Shown here piece after piece: positions 36,803 through 45,160 of a DNA stretch of 64,000 nucleotides. Location: contig BMVA01000026.1 of assembly GCA_014650475.1 (NCBI GenBank), forward strand, positions 25,714-89,713, written 5' to 3'. The position numbers and the translations under genes are program-made. The DNA is from Streptomyces albogriseolus. Lineage in GTDB: Bacteria > Actinomycetota > Actinomycetes > Streptomycetales > Streptomycetaceae. The notes under the pieces were generated by a model. That model searched no databases, was not told where the DNA came from, and saw only the letters and a program-made list of their open reading frames with translations. Position 1 is the first letter of the stretch. Each line of letters begins with the position of its first letter.

Positions 36803-38215
36803 TCAGTAGGCGCGTGCCACGACGGCGATGTTGCCAGGCTGGTCGTCGCTGTCGGGAACGGAGCCGTCCGCGGCGACCAGGCACCGCACGGTGACGCCCT
36901 GTTCGGCGAGCTTGGCCTCACCCTCCACGCCCAGCGTTTCCCAGGCAATGCGCGCCCAGCCGGTGCTCGCCGCCTCCGCGGCGTCCTCGACCGTGGTCAC
37001 CTCGACGGTGCGGTCGTTGCGACGCTTACGGGACTGCGCCAGCAGAAGCGCCTGGTCGTCCTCCAGTACCGTGGGCAGGATCTCGGGCAGTGCCCCGACC
37101 GGCGTCGGCTCCTTGCTTCCCGCTACGCGGCGGACCAGCACGGCCGTCCCGTTCTCCACGTCACGTGGCCCGACCTCGATGCGTACCGGCACCCCCTTGA
37201 GCTCCCAGTCGACCACGCGGCGGCCGAACGGCGTGTCGGTGCGGTCGTCGACGTGTACGCGGACACCGGCCGCCTTCAGCCGGTCACCGATCCTGCGGAC
37301 CGTGTCCAGGACCGCGTCGTCGCCCTTGACGGCCACGACGACCACCTGAACCGGTGCCAGACGCGGCGGGACGCGAAGGCCGTCATCGTCGCCGTGCATC
37401 ATCACCAGTGCGCCGACCATCCGGGTCGTGGAACCCCACGACGTCTGCCAGACGTATTCCTCACGGCCGTCCTTCGACAGGTAGCGCGTCTCGAACGCCT
37501 TGGCGAAGTTCTGGCCCAGTTCGTGGCTCGTGGTCAGCTGGAGGGCCTTGCCGTCGCCCATCATGCCTTCCAGGGTGAGCGTGTTGACCGCGCCGGCGAA
37601 CCGCTCCCTGACCGTCTTGCGGCCCGGTACGGCATCCATGGCGAGGACGTTCTCCAGGAAGTCGGCGTACACCTCCTGGTGGATGTGTGCGGCGTAGTCC
37701 CGGGCGTCCTCGTAGGTGGCGTGTGCCGTGTGCCCTTCCTGCCACAGGAATTCCGTCGTACGAAGGAACACGCGCGGCCTCAGCTCCCAGCGGACCACGT
37801 TCGCCCACTGGTTGATCAGCAGCGGAAGGTCGCGGTAGCTCTGCACCCACTTGGAGAAGTAGTCGTTGACGATCGTCTCGGACGTGGGGCGGACGACGAC
37901 GGGCTCTTCCAGCTCCTTGCCGCCGCCATGTGTGACCACGGCCAGTTCGGGCGCGAAGCCCTCGACGTGCTCGGCCTCCTTCGTCAGGTACGACTGCGGG
38001 ATGAAGAGCGGAAAGTACGCGTTCTGCGCGCCGGCCGCCTTGATCCGGGCGTCCAGCTCCTGCTGCATCCGCTCCCACAGGCCGTAGCCGTACGGTCGGA
38101 TGACCATGGTGCCGCGCACCGGCCCGTTGTCGGCCAGTTCGGCCTTGCCGACCAGGTCCTGGTACCAGCGGGGGAAGTCGTCCGCCCGGGGGGTGAGAAC
38201 GGGTGCTTTTGCCAT
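36803..38215 (-). CDS. Prolyl-tRNA synthetase, archaeal/eukaryotic-like short form
   Basis: 470 residues. A class II synthetase with motif 2 around VVRPTSETIVNDYFSKW and RWELRPRVFLRTTEF, and a motif 3 region WGSTTRMVGALVMMHGDD followed by GLRVPPRLAP. An anticodon-binding domain and the C-terminal tyrosine typical of the short ProRS class complete it. There is no INS editing domain of the long bacterial type. It charges tRNA-Pro with proline. Some actinomycetes carry such a copy besides the housekeeping one. Its place next to aminoacyl-tRNA-dependent LanB-like genes and an NRPS cluster allows two special roles, target-based self-resistance or supply of Pro-tRNA, but neither is shown by the sequence. 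It is convergent with MerR and has no operon partner. Confidence 0.93.
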   Translation of the reverse strand: MAKAPVLTPRADDFPRWYQDLVGKAELADNGPVRGTMVIRPYGYGLWERMQQELDARIKAAGAQNAYFPLFIPQSYLTKEAEHVEGFAPELAVVTHGGGKELEEPVVVRPTSETIVNDYFSKWVQSYRDLPLLINQWANVVRWELRPRVFLRTTEFLWQEGHTAHATYEDARDYAAHIHQEVYADFLENVLAMDAVPGRKTVRERFAGAVNTLTLEGMMGDGKALQLTTSHELGQNFAKAFETRYLSKDGREEYVWQTSWGSTTRMVGALVMMHGDDDGLRVPPRLAPVQVVVVAVKGDDAVLDTVRRIGDRLKAAGVRVHVDDRTDTPFGRRVVDWELKGVPVRIEVGPRDVENGTAVLVRRVAGSKEPTPVGALPEILPTVLEDDQALLLAQSRKRRNDRTVEVTTVEDAAEAASTGWARIAWETLGVEGEAKLAEQGVTVRCLVAADGSVPDSDDQPGNIAVVARAY

Positions 38216-38361
38216 GACGCCGCAGAGTAGGACGCGGCTCCACCAAGGCGCGACTCGATTACTGCCCAGACGTCAGGACGCCGGCCGGTCCGGTTCGTCA
38301 GCTGCGATGGCGGGTTGAGACCGTGTCCCGCGAGGTGAGGCGGATGAGTCGCTCGGAGGTG

Positions 38362-39036
38362 TCAGGTCGTCGCGGCGACGCCGATGCCGATGCCGATGAA
38401 CAGCCAGCCGGTGGTCAGCTCCCAGCGGTGGCGGACCGTCGGACGGGCGAGAAGGGCGCCCAGTCGGGCGGCGACGGTGACGAGGGCGAACCAGTAGACG
38501 ACGCCGATGACGACGTCGAGGATGCCGAGGAAGAAGATCTGCCGGGCCGTCGAGCCCCCGCCGTCCACGAACTGGGGCAGGACGCTGAGGAAGAACAGTG
38601 CCGCCTTGGGGTTGAGCACGTTGGTGAGGAACCCCTGGGTGAAGCCGGCCCGCCACCGGTGCGGCTCCGGCCCGCCCCGAGGTGAGAGGGGCGGGGCCGG
38701 ACCGTCCTGGGGATCGCCGCCCGTCCCCCGCCCGTGCGTCCGTGCGCGGGCGGACCGGCGGGCCGCCACAACCGCCCGCACCCCCAGGTGGACCAGGTAG
38801 GCGGCGCCCAGAAGCTTGATGGCGTCGTACACCAGGGGGGAACGCGCGGCGATCACCGACAGTCCGGCCGCCGCGGCGAGCATGTGCACGCACAGCCCGG
38901 CCTGCGCGCCGAGCGCCGCCGCCCGTCCCTTCGCCGGGTGCTCGGTCGCCGACCGCACCACCACGAGGAAGTCCGGCCCGGGCACCACGTACGCCACCAG
39001 GACGACGCCGAGGAAGCCGACGAGGTCGACCGACAT
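38362..39036 (-). CDS. LysE/RhtB-type amino-acid exporter
   Basis: 224 residues with about six hydrophobic helices. VPGPDFLVVVRSA is the family signature near residue 20, and QGFLTNVLNPKAALFFL is the second conserved segment at mid-protein. Members export amino acids or homoserine-lactone-like molecules from the cytoplasm. The ATG at 39036 has GGAG upstream and matches family starts. A longer in-frame start at 39243 would add a piece of a decayed aminotransferase and is rejected. A Gly/Pro/Arg-rich cytoplasmic loop (about residues 95-125) is longer than usual. The neighbouring aminotransferase relic suggests a former diamino-acid locus. Confidence 0.88.
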   Translation of the reverse strand: MSVDLVGFLGVVLVAYVVPGPDFLVVVRSATEHPAKGRAAALGAQAGLCVHMLAAAAGLSVIAARSPLVYDAIKLLGAAYLVHLGVRAVVAARRSARARTHGRGTGGDPQDGPAPPLSPRGGPEPHRWRAGFTQGFLTNVLNPKAALFFLSVLPQFVDGGGSTARQIFFLGILDVVIGVVYWFALVTVAARLGALLARPTVRHRWELTTGWLFIGIGIGVAATT

Positions 39037-39167
39037 CCGCTCTCCGTTCATCGGGCCCGTCGGCCGGTGCGCCGCCGGGGAGTTGGTCCGGGGGCCGAGG
39101 CGCCCCCGTCCTGTCAGGCCGCCGACGGTCGGCGGCGGCAGGAGCTTGGTCACCTCGTCGCACAGCT

Positions 39168-39345
39168 CCAGCGTCCGGGCGGCGGTGACGAACGCCGGGT
39201 TGTGGCCGCGGAAGGTGCCGTTGTGCTCGCCGGGCTTCCCCACGTCGTACTCGGGCGCAGCAGCGTCAGGGCCATGGGCATCCCGTACCCGCTGAGAGAC
39301 GTGGACAGGCAGACGGGGTGCACGCTACCCGGCACGCACGCGCGC
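39168..39345 (-). pseudogene. Fragment of a diaminobutyrate aminotransferase (EctB-like)
   Basis: On the minus strand two frames together spell a stretch typical of diaminobutyrate-2-oxoglutarate aminotransferases: CLSTSLSGYGMPMALTLLRP in one frame, then KPGEHNGTFRGHNPAFVTA in another. A single-base loss near 39251-39254 breaks the frame. The PLP lysine expected in an L-S-K-S motif is Thr here (codon at 39300-39302). Nothing recognisable of the other 350 or so residues remains. This is a relic: the enzyme would have made 2,4-diaminobutyrate, an ectoine precursor and NRPS building block. Confidence 0.8.
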
Positions 39346-39432
39346 CACCGGACGCCGCAGCGGCGGCAGGAGGCACCGTGCGAGGGCGCGTGTCTGCGGG
39401 ACGGGTACGGTTCCGGCGGCAAGACTAGGCGC

Positions 39433-40332
39433 ATGAACATCCTCGTCGCGGTACTCGCCGCCCTGATGTCCGCCGGGTGCTTCGGCGTCGCATCGGTCGT
39501 GCAGCAGTACGCGGCAAGCAAGGCGCCGCGGGAGGAGTCCCTGCGCCTTCGGCTGTTGCTCGACCTGGCCCGGCAGCCGCTGTGGCTGGCGGGCATGGCC
39601 CTGACCGTCTTCTCCTACATCATGCAGGGCCTCGCCCTCGCCTTCGGACCGCTGGTTCTCGTGCAGCCGGTGGCGGCCACCGATCTGGCCTTCGCCCTGC
39701 CTCTGCTCGCCTGGCGCCGCTCGGAGCGCCTGACCCGCCCTGAGCTCACCGGCATCGCCTGCACGGCGGGCGGGGTGGCCGCCTTCGTCACCGTGCTGCC
39801 GCCTGCCTCCGCCGGGACACCGGTGGCACCCCTGAAGGACTGGATCCCGGTGCTCCTCATCGTCGCGGGCACGGTGACGCTGCTCGTCGCCGCGGGTGTC
39901 AGAAGCAGCGGCAGGTGGCGGACGGGCCTGTACGCCGCGGCCGCGGCATCGATGTTCGCTCTGCTGGACAGCCTGACGAAAGGCACCTCGGGGCGGCTTC
40001 GGACGGACGGTCCTGATGCCCTCGCCCACTGGGAGCCCTATGCGCTGCTCGGAGTCGGAATCACGGGCCTTGTCCTGTCCCAGAGCTCTTTCCAGGCCGG
40101 CTCCCTGGCGATCAGTCTCCCGCTGATCGACACGATCGAGCCGATCGGCGGAGTCCTGATCGGCATCGTCGTGTTCGACGAGCGGCTCGCCTCCTCCACC
40201 GGCGCGCTCCTCACGCAGGCGTTCGGAGCGCTGGTCGCCGTCGTCGGCATTGTGCTCCTGGCGCGGTCGCCCCTGGCACGAGACCTCAAATCCTCCCCGC
40301 AGCCCAGCACCGGACCGGACGATGCGGGATGA
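39433..40332 (+). CDS. DMT-superfamily (EamA/NIPA-like) membrane transporter
   Basis: 299 residues with about nine to ten hydrophobic helices. It starts MNILVAVLAALMSAGCFGVA and ends in a short charged cytoplasmic tail. The two-fold helix repeat of drug/metabolite transporters is visible: FGPLVLVQPVAATDLAF in the first half and GSLAISLPLIDTIEPIGG in the second. Such actinobacterial proteins are annotated simply as DMT transporters; the substrate is unknown. It has no close operon partner. The stress-protein gene begins 140 bases downstream. Confidence 0.85.
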   Translation: MNILVAVLAALMSAGCFGVASVVQQYAASKAPREESLRLRLLLDLARQPLWLAGMALTVFSYIMQGLALAFGPLVLVQPVAATDLAFALPLLAWRRSERLTRPELTGIACTAGGVAAFVTVLPPASAGTPVAPLKDWIPVLLIVAGTVTLLVAAGVRSSGRWRTGLYAAAAASMFALLDSLTKGTSGRLRTDGPDALAHWEPYALLGVGITGLVLSQSSFQAGSLAISLPLIDTIEPIGGVLIGIVVFDERLASSTGALLTQAFGALVAVVGIVLLARSPLARDLKSSPQPSTGPDDAG

Positions 40333-40472
40333 TTGCGGCATCTGCGAAGCGGCTCGGCGGCGCAGAACCGGGTGGACACGGCCCCCCGAGCACCGGCCCG
40401 CCCTGGGTTGCCTCAAGCCGGGAACGACGGTTCGACCGCCACTACTACGTCACGTGCCGAAGGAGTCCCGCA

Positions 40473-41351
40473 GTGATCCGTGGTGTGACTGCCGGTATCG
40501 ACGGGTCGCCTGGGAGCGGCGTCGTTGCCGAGTGGGCGGCACTGGAATCACTGCTGCGCGGTGTACCCCTGTGCCTCGTCCACGTTCACGAGGGGCCGCG
40601 TCCAGCGGCTGCGGATGCCGTCGACGCCAGTGCCGTACGTCATCAGGCAGAGGAGTTCCTGGCCGATACCGCCCGTACAGTGCGGCGGAACCACCCCTCC
40701 TTGCGGGTCAGCACACGGCTGCTGCTCGGGCGGGCGGCCACCGCCCTGACCGGCGCGGCCGCCGGGACCGGCCTCCTGGTTCTCGGCTCGCGTGGCCTGA
40801 GCGGCACCATGGGCTTCCTGCTCGGGTCGGTCGCGAGGGAGACGGTCAGCTCGACGCAGACGCCCGTCGTGCTGGTACGAGTCACCGGTCAACCGGCCGC
40901 GCCCCGGCAGTCAGCCCCCGACGTTCCGACTCGCGACGTGATCGTGGGCCTGGACATCCACCACGACTGCGCCTCCCTCCTCGACTTCGGTTTCGCAGAG
41001 GCCGCCCGGCGTGGCGACCGCTTGGTGGCGTTGCACGGATGGTCCATCTGGCCCGTGGTCCGTGACGCGGGAGCACTCGTCGCAGCACAGCGCGACATGG
41101 GCTCGGACGTCGCACGGCGCCTCACCCGGATCCTGGCCCCCTGGCGTGAGAAGTTCCCATCGGTCGACGTGGCGGAGCTGACGCCGATCGGATCCCCCGC
41201 GCACCTGCTCGTCCACGCATCGGACCGCGCAGACCTCGTAGTGGTCGGCCGGCGCGTCCACCCGGCCGCGCACGGCGGACGCATCGGTCTCGTGACCCAT
41301 GCCGTGATACAGCACTCTGCCGTGCCCGTCGCCGTCGTGGCCCACCACTGA
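40473..41351 (+). CDS. Tandem universal stress protein (UspA) family
   Basis: 292 residues made of two Usp domains (about 1-140 and 150-292). Each begins with a beta-strand/Asp segment (VTAGIDGSPGS; DVIVGLDIHHD). The first keeps the ATP-binding loop pattern GSRGLSGTMGFLLGSV; the second has a looser GRRVHPAAHGGRIGLVTHAV and may not bind ATP. The GTG at 40473 is supported by AAGGAG at the right distance; the longer frame adds unrelated Pro/Gly sequence. Tandem Usp proteins are common in Streptomyces and related to stress or dormancy. Nothing ties this one to the biosynthetic genes. Confidence 0.87.
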   Translation: MIRGVTAGIDGSPGSGVVAEWAALESLLRGVPLCLVHVHEGPRPAAADAVDASAVRHQAEEFLADTARTVRRNHPSLRVSTRLLLGRAATALTGAAAGTGLLVLGSRGLSGTMGFLLGSVARETVSSTQTPVVLVRVTGQPAAPRQSAPDVPTRDVIVGLDIHHDCASLLDFGFAEAARRGDRLVALHGWSIWPVVRDAGALVAAQRDMGSDVARRLTRILAPWREKFPSVDVAELTPIGSPAHLLVHASDRADLVVVGRRVHPAAHGGRIGLVTHAVIQHSAVPVAVVAHH

Positions 41352-41388
41352 TCCACGCCGCGCGGGCGGACACGATGGAGGGGGATGC

Positions 41389-41973
41389 TCAGGCAGTCGG
41401 GGTGTTCAGCACGTACTCGCGCGAGGCGTTGACCTCGGCGCGCAGGGCGGACAGGTCGACGTCAAGGACGTGGTGGCGAAGTCCAGGACGTCGTGGGTGG
41501 TGATGCGCTGGGGCTGCCGGTCGGTCCCGTAGGCGGCGTTGACGGCGCGCATCCGCTGGATGGCGTGCAGGGCCCGCGTCTGCGTGAACATGTCGCCGGC
41601 CAGGGCGACTTCGACGTCGATGCTCAGGCCGGGACGGATGCCGGCGGACAGGGCCTCGTCGACGGCGGGGATCGCCGTCTCCAGGCCGATCTGGGCGTCG
41701 GAGGTGGGGGCGAGCGCCACGGTGGTGCCGGTCTCCCCCATCGCCTTCCACGCCTCGGGGGTCAGTCCGGTGGAGTGGATGAGGGTGACGTCGGGGTTGA
41801 GGATGCCGTCCGAAGACGGCGTCCACGCTCACACCGATGCCCAAGTCCGCGGCGACGCGGGCGAGTTCAGGGCCGTAGGCGAGCGCCGGTCCGGCGATCT
41901 CGTCGGTGGCGAGCGTCGCCAGGAGCAGGGTCAGGGCCGGTGGTCCGGCCGGGGCCGGCAGCCGCGTGACCAT
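41389..41973 (-). pseudogene. Frameshifted remnant of an amidohydrolase
   Basis: Pieces of one amidohydrolase (deaminase/chlorohydrolase-like) are spread over two minus-strand frames. An N-side piece reads LATDEIAGPALAYGPELARV. The middle reads NPDVTLIHSTGLTPEAWKAM and later LAPTSDAQIGLETAIPAV in a second frame. The tail EVNASREYVLNTPTA is back in the first. At least two frameshifts, near 41815 and 41470, and the absence of the N-terminal metal-binding H-x-H and of the C-terminal strands show it is broken. Ancestral role: metal-dependent deamination or hydrolysis. Confidence 0.8.
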
Positions 41974-42098
41974 CAGGTTCGTCGCGCTGCGGAATCGGAA
42001 CCAGGCCGCCGTGTCCCCAGGTGCGCGGCACCCAGGAAACCCGCACCTGGGGAGACGGCGGCCTGGCTGCCATCGGCCGCCGGGCCAACCATGGAGGC

Positions 42099-42437
42099 AT
42101 GACCAGCAACGACACGCCCCGCGACCCTCACCCGTACGTCGGGATGTGGGTGACCGCGGACGGATTCATCCGCCAGGAACTGCTGCCGAACGGCCGCTAC
42201 GACGAGGCCCGCGGAAACCGTCAGAGCGCCTACACCGGCAGCTACACCGTCACCGGCGACCACCTCGACTACGTCGACGACACCGGCTTCACCGCCACCG
42301 GCGACATCCGCGACGGCGTTCTCTTCCACGAGCACCTGGTGCTCTACCGCGAGGACGACGAACGCGCCCGGCAAGGAGGCACCCGGCCGCTCGGCCGCGG
42401 TGGCAGCACTTACCCCGGTGCTCCCATGGTCGATTGA
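42099..42437 (+). CDS. Atu4866-family small protein
   Basis: 112 residues. Short beta-rich protein with HPYVGMWVTADGFIRQELL, GRYDEARG and a YTGSYTVTGDHLDYVDD run, as in the Atu4866 lipocalin-like family of unknown function. The family signature G-x-W-V-T-x-D-x-x-I-R is present. The ATG at 42099 is directly preceded by GGAGG with unusually short spacing. It sits just before the hydrolase-TetR operon but is separated from it by a promoter and two palindromes. The last 25 residues (RARQGGTRPLGRGGST) are flexible. The function is unknown; members often neighbour short-chain reductases. Confidence 0.75.
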   Translation: MTSNDTPRDPHPYVGMWVTADGFIRQELLPNGRYDEARGNRQSAYTGSYTVTGDHLDYVDDTGFTATGDIRDGVLFHEHLVLYREDDERARQGGTRPLGRGGSTYPGAPMVD

Positions 42438-42480
42438 CAGGTGAGGCTAATAAGATTAGCTTTTGGCTAATCCGGTTAGC
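42434..42480 (+). promoter_or_regulatory. Promoter overlapped by two GCTAA-N5-TTAGC operators
   Basis: A consensus -35 TTGACA lies at 42434-42439. Two 15-bp palindromes, 42446-42460 and 42466-42480, share GCTAA and TTAGC arms and different 5-base centres, with centres 20 bases apart. They cover the -10 region and likely transcription start of the hydrolase gene. The low GC of this block stands out from its surroundings. The TetR protein encoded by the second gene of the operon is the obvious ligand, giving autorepression. Confidence 0.8.
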
Positions 42481-42497
42481 TTGAGCGAGGGGATGTC

Positions 42498-43334
42498 ATG
42501 ACCGAGTACCTTGCCGTCGACGGCGGCACGATCGCGTACGAGGTGGCGGGTTCCGGCCCGCTGATCGTTCTCGCGCACGGCATGGGCGACAGCCGCGCCG
42601 CGTACGGTGCTGTGATCCCGCCGCTGGTGGCGGCGGGCTACCGGGTCGCCGCGATCGATCTGCGCGGCTGCGGCGAGTCCAGCGTCGGCTGGCCGGCCTG
42701 GAGCCGCACCGCCATAGCCGGCGACCTGCTCGCCGTGATCCGCCACCTGGGCGGCCCGGCCGTACTCGTCGGCCACTCGATCTCCGGCGGCGCCGCCACC
42801 ATCGCCGCGGCGCAGGAACCCTCGCTGATCGACGCGGTCGTCGAGTTGGCGCCGTTCACCCGCAAGCAGTCGATCCGCCTCGGCGACCTGCGGGTGAAGC
42901 GCTTCCGGCAGGGCATGCTGCGGCTGCTCGGCGCGGGCGTGTTCGGCAGTGTGCCGCTCTGGCGCTCGTACTTCGACCTGGCCCACCCCGGCGTGAAGCC
43001 GGCCGGATGGGCCGAGCGGCTCGGCCGTGTCGACTCCCTGCTGCGCGAACCGGGCCGGATGAAGGCCATGCAGGGCATGGGCCGCAGCGCTCCGACCGAC
43101 GCCGGCGCACAGCTCGCAGGCGTCCGCTGCCCGGTCCTGGTCGTGATGGGGACGCTCGACCCCGACTGGGCCGATCCGCACGCCGAGGGCTCGGCGATCG
43201 TCGAGGCCCTGCCCGCCGGCCTCGGTCGCCTCGAGATGATCGAGGGCGCGGGGCACTACCCGCACGACCAGTTCCCCGACCAGGTGGTGTCGCTCATGCT
43301 TTCCTTCCTCCGATCGGATGTCGCTCGTGCCTAG
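42498..43334 (+). CDS. Alpha/beta-fold hydrolase
   Basis: 278 residues. The nucleophile is the Ser in GHSISGG (about residue 96), an oxyanion HGMG lies near residue 30, the Asp is probably in GTLDPDW, and the His is in GAGHYPHDQFP. The layout matches haloalkane-dehalogenase/esterase-type hydrolases; the substrate is unknown. The ATG at 42498 follows GAGGGGAT. It overlaps the TetR gene by 17 bases, so the two are co-expressed from the operator-bearing promoter. A likely arrangement is that the TetR ligand is a substrate or relative of the hydrolase substrate. Confidence 0.9.
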   Translation: MTEYLAVDGGTIAYEVAGSGPLIVLAHGMGDSRAAYGAVIPPLVAAGYRVAAIDLRGCGESSVGWPAWSRTAIAGDLLAVIRHLGGPAVLVGHSISGGAATIAAAQEPSLIDAVVELAPFTRKQSIRLGDLRVKRFRQGMLRLLGAGVFGSVPLWRSYFDLAHPGVKPAGWAERLGRVDSLLREPGRMKAMQGMGRSAPTDAGAQLAGVRCPVLVVMGTLDPDWADPHAEGSAIVEALPAGLGRLEMIEGAGHYPHDQFPDQVVSLMLSFLRSDVARA

Positions 43335-43896
43335 GGCCGGCCTGAACCAGGCGGCCGTGGTCGCTGCCGGCGCCGCCCTCGCCGACGAGGTGGGCCTGGC
43401 CGGCCTGACGATGGGGTCGCTGGCCGAGCGGGTGGGCGTGCGCACCCCGTCCCTCTACAAGCACGTCGGCGGCCAGGACGACCTCAACCGGCGCATCGCG
43501 GCCCTGGCGTTGAACCAGGCCGCCGACGCCGTCGGCAGCGCGGTCCAGGGATACGCGGGCCGCGACGCCCTGGCCGCCGCGGCGCGCGCCTTCCGCGCCT
43601 TCGTGCTGGAGCACCCCGGCCGGTACGCCGCGACGATCGGCATGGAACCGTCCGGCCCGGACGATCCGCTGGCGACCGCGGGCCGGCGACTGCACGACGT
43701 GTTCACGGCGGTCCTGCGCGGCTACGAGATCGCGGAGTCCGACGTGGACCACGCCCTGCGCATGCTCCGCAGCCTCTGCCACGGCTTTGCCACGTTGCAG
43801 GCGGGCAATGCCTTCCAGTGGAGCGCCGACATCGACGAGAGCTTCGAGTGGCTGATCGCCTTCGCCGACCAGGGCCTGCGGGCTGTCCGACGATGA
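43318..43896 (+). CDS. TetR-family repressor with WHG-type C-terminal domain
   Basis: 192 residues. The helix-turn-helix covers about residues 10-55 (LTMGSLAERVGVRTPSLYKHVGG). The C-terminal domain has the conserved SLCHGFATLQ (W/C-H-G) pattern of the TetR_C_WHG family. It overlaps the hydrolase gene; ATG 43318 and GTG 43327 are both possible starts. It most probably binds the two GCTAA-N5-TTAGC sites upstream of the hydrolase and represses the pair until a small ligand enters the C-terminal pocket. Confidence 0.9.
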   Translation: MSLVPRAGLNQAAVVAAGAALADEVGLAGLTMGSLAERVGVRTPSLYKHVGGQDDLNRRIAALALNQAADAVGSAVQGYAGRDALAAAARAFRAFVLEHPGRYAATIGMEPSGPDDPLATAGRRLHDVFTAVLRGYEIAESDVDHALRMLRSLCHGFATLQAGNAFQWSADIDESFEWLIAFADQGLRAVRR

Positions 43897-43973
43897 TGCC
43901 GCGCCGGTCGCTTCGACGTCATCGGCCCCCATGTCACGCCGCCGGCGGCGGAGTTGCCGAGTGACGAGCACCG

Positions 43974-44400
43974 CTACCGCGGGAAAGGGTGACGGGTGTC
44001 GCGGGCGGCGGTGGCGTAGCGGGTGGCGAGCTGTGAGCATGCGTCCTTGAGCTCGGGTGGGCCGACGACTTCGATGTCCGTGTCGAAACGGCCGAGGGCG
44101 GCGGCCAGGCCGGTCCATGACCAGGAGCCGAAGGTGAGGCGGCAACGGTCGGGGCCGAGTGCTTCGACGACGCCGTCCTGGGCGAAGGGGGCGGCGGCGG
44201 TGGCGGGGAGGTCGAGGATGACCTGGCCCTGGCAGGGCCAGTCGGTGCGGGTGCCGTCGTTGCCGCGGAATCGGCTGGTGATGAAGGCGCCGACGCCTCC
44301 TCCGGGGATGTCACGCGGGGTGAAGCGAGGTCCGGTGGGGGTGCGGGGGCGGACCTGGTCGACGCGGAAGACGCGCCAGTCGTCGCGGTCCGGACCTCGC
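43974..44400 (-). pseudogene. Truncated WYL-domain regulator (YafY/DeoR type)
   Basis: About 140 residues of the C-terminal half of a WYL regulator: DRDDWRVFRVDQVRPRTPTG, then a WCX-like tail with FGSWSWTGLAAALGRF and a closing EVVGPPELKDACSQLATRY. The N-terminal winged helix and first half of the WYL fold are missing: upstream codons turn into Pro/Arg-rich sequence with no homology. Without the DNA-binding part it cannot work as a regulator, so it is scored as a remnant. Confidence 0.75.
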
Positions 44401-44511
44401 CGCCCGGACACACGCGCCGTGACCGGAACCGTCGTCACCACCGAGAACGCACCCGCCCTGCCGGCCCCAGCCTGCGGTCGGAGGGACTGTGCGGGCGGCC
44501 ACCGGGCCGGA

Positions 44512-44889
44512 TCAGGTTGCGGTGGGCCAGGTCCGGAGCAGGGCGGCGATCTTTCCGGCGGTGCAGGACGGGTCCAGGAGGAGGTCCTTGAGGGCCAGGG
44601 CGTTCTCACGGGTCGGCTTGACGGTGATGCCGGCGGCCTCGAGGTACATGACGCCGGTGGCGGCGGCGACCGCCAGGTTGGAGCGCTCCAGCCAGCGGCA
44701 GCGGCCCAGGGTGTGGACCAGGGCGGCGGCCTTGGCGTAGGGACCGTCGTAGACGGGCTGCTCGAACAGTTCGGCCCGGTGGCGGGCGACCGCGGAGACG
44801 GGGACGCCGTAGTCGTCGGGGGCCGGGTCGTCCGCGCCGGCGGCTTCGGCCACCTGAAGGATCCAGGGGACGTCGATGTGCAGGTTCAT
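44512..44889 (-). CDS. Fic/Doc-like toxin component with a degenerate Fic motif
   Basis: 125 residues, second gene of a toxin-antitoxin pair. Overall helix pattern and size match Doc/Fic proteins: LVHTLGRCRWLERSNLAVAA, then MYLEAAGI. Classical Fic enzymes carry H-P-F/L-x-x-G-N-K-R and transfer AMP or phosphate to a target such as EF-Tu. Here the corresponding stretch is CRWLERSNLA, with the catalytic His and the NKR residues gone. I recall a subgroup of Streptomyces proteins annotated as Fic-family toxin components with this form, so it may be a functional variant rather than decay. Its ATG overlaps the antitoxin stop by one base (TGATG). Confidence 0.75.
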   Translation of the reverse strand: MNLHIDVPWILQVAEAAGADDPAPDDYGVPVSAVARHRAELFEQPVYDGPYAKAAALVHTLGRCRWLERSNLAVAAATGVMYLEAAGITVKPTRENALALKDLLLDPSCTAGKIAALLRTWPTAT

Positions 44890-45152
44890 CAGGCGGCGCG
44901 AGCTCCCCGCGAGCTGTCCGGCCGGCGGCCGTCCTCGGCTTCGGCTTCGGCTTCGGCTTCGTCGAAGATCGCCTGGTGTTCGGCCAGGAAGCGTGCGGCT
45001 GCGTCCACGGCTCGGGCGCGCAGGCCGCTGGCATCGTCCTGCACCAGTCGGGCGAGGTAGTCCCCGACGCTCAGTCCCAGGTCGGCGGCGCGCTTCCGCG
45101 CGAGTTCCGCGACGTCCTCGTCCACGCGCGCACCCAGTTGTGTTTTCGCCAT
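44889..45152 (-). CDS. Antitoxin, probable ribbon-helix-helix type
   Basis: 87 residues. The N-terminus (MAKTQLGARVDEDVAELARK) and following LGLSVGDYLARLV look like a ribbon-helix-helix DNA-binding fold, which would dimerise and bind its own operator. The C-terminal 30 residues are acidic, with an EAEAEAEAE run, and end in a disordered Arg/Ala tail, as expected of the part that wraps the toxin. The ATG at 45152 lies nine bases from a palindrome. It is coupled to the toxin by a one-base overlap, the usual order of antitoxin first. Confidence 0.78.
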   Translation of the reverse strand: MAKTQLGARVDEDVAELARKRAADLGLSVGDYLARLVQDDASGLRARAVDAAARFLAEHQAIFDEAEAEAEAEDGRRPDSSRGARAA

Positions 45153-45160
45153 GGATGCAT

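Noticed and set aside
39037-39243. Extended start for the LysE exporter at 39243
   Set aside because: The extra 69 residues are a remnant of an aminotransferase plus linker. ATG 39036 has a ribosome site and the family's normal N-terminus.
42498-43334. Minus-strand frame opposite the hydrolase (42456-43445)
   Set aside because: The plus strand holds the catalytic Ser, Asp and His motifs, a ribosome site and an operator-bearing promoter.
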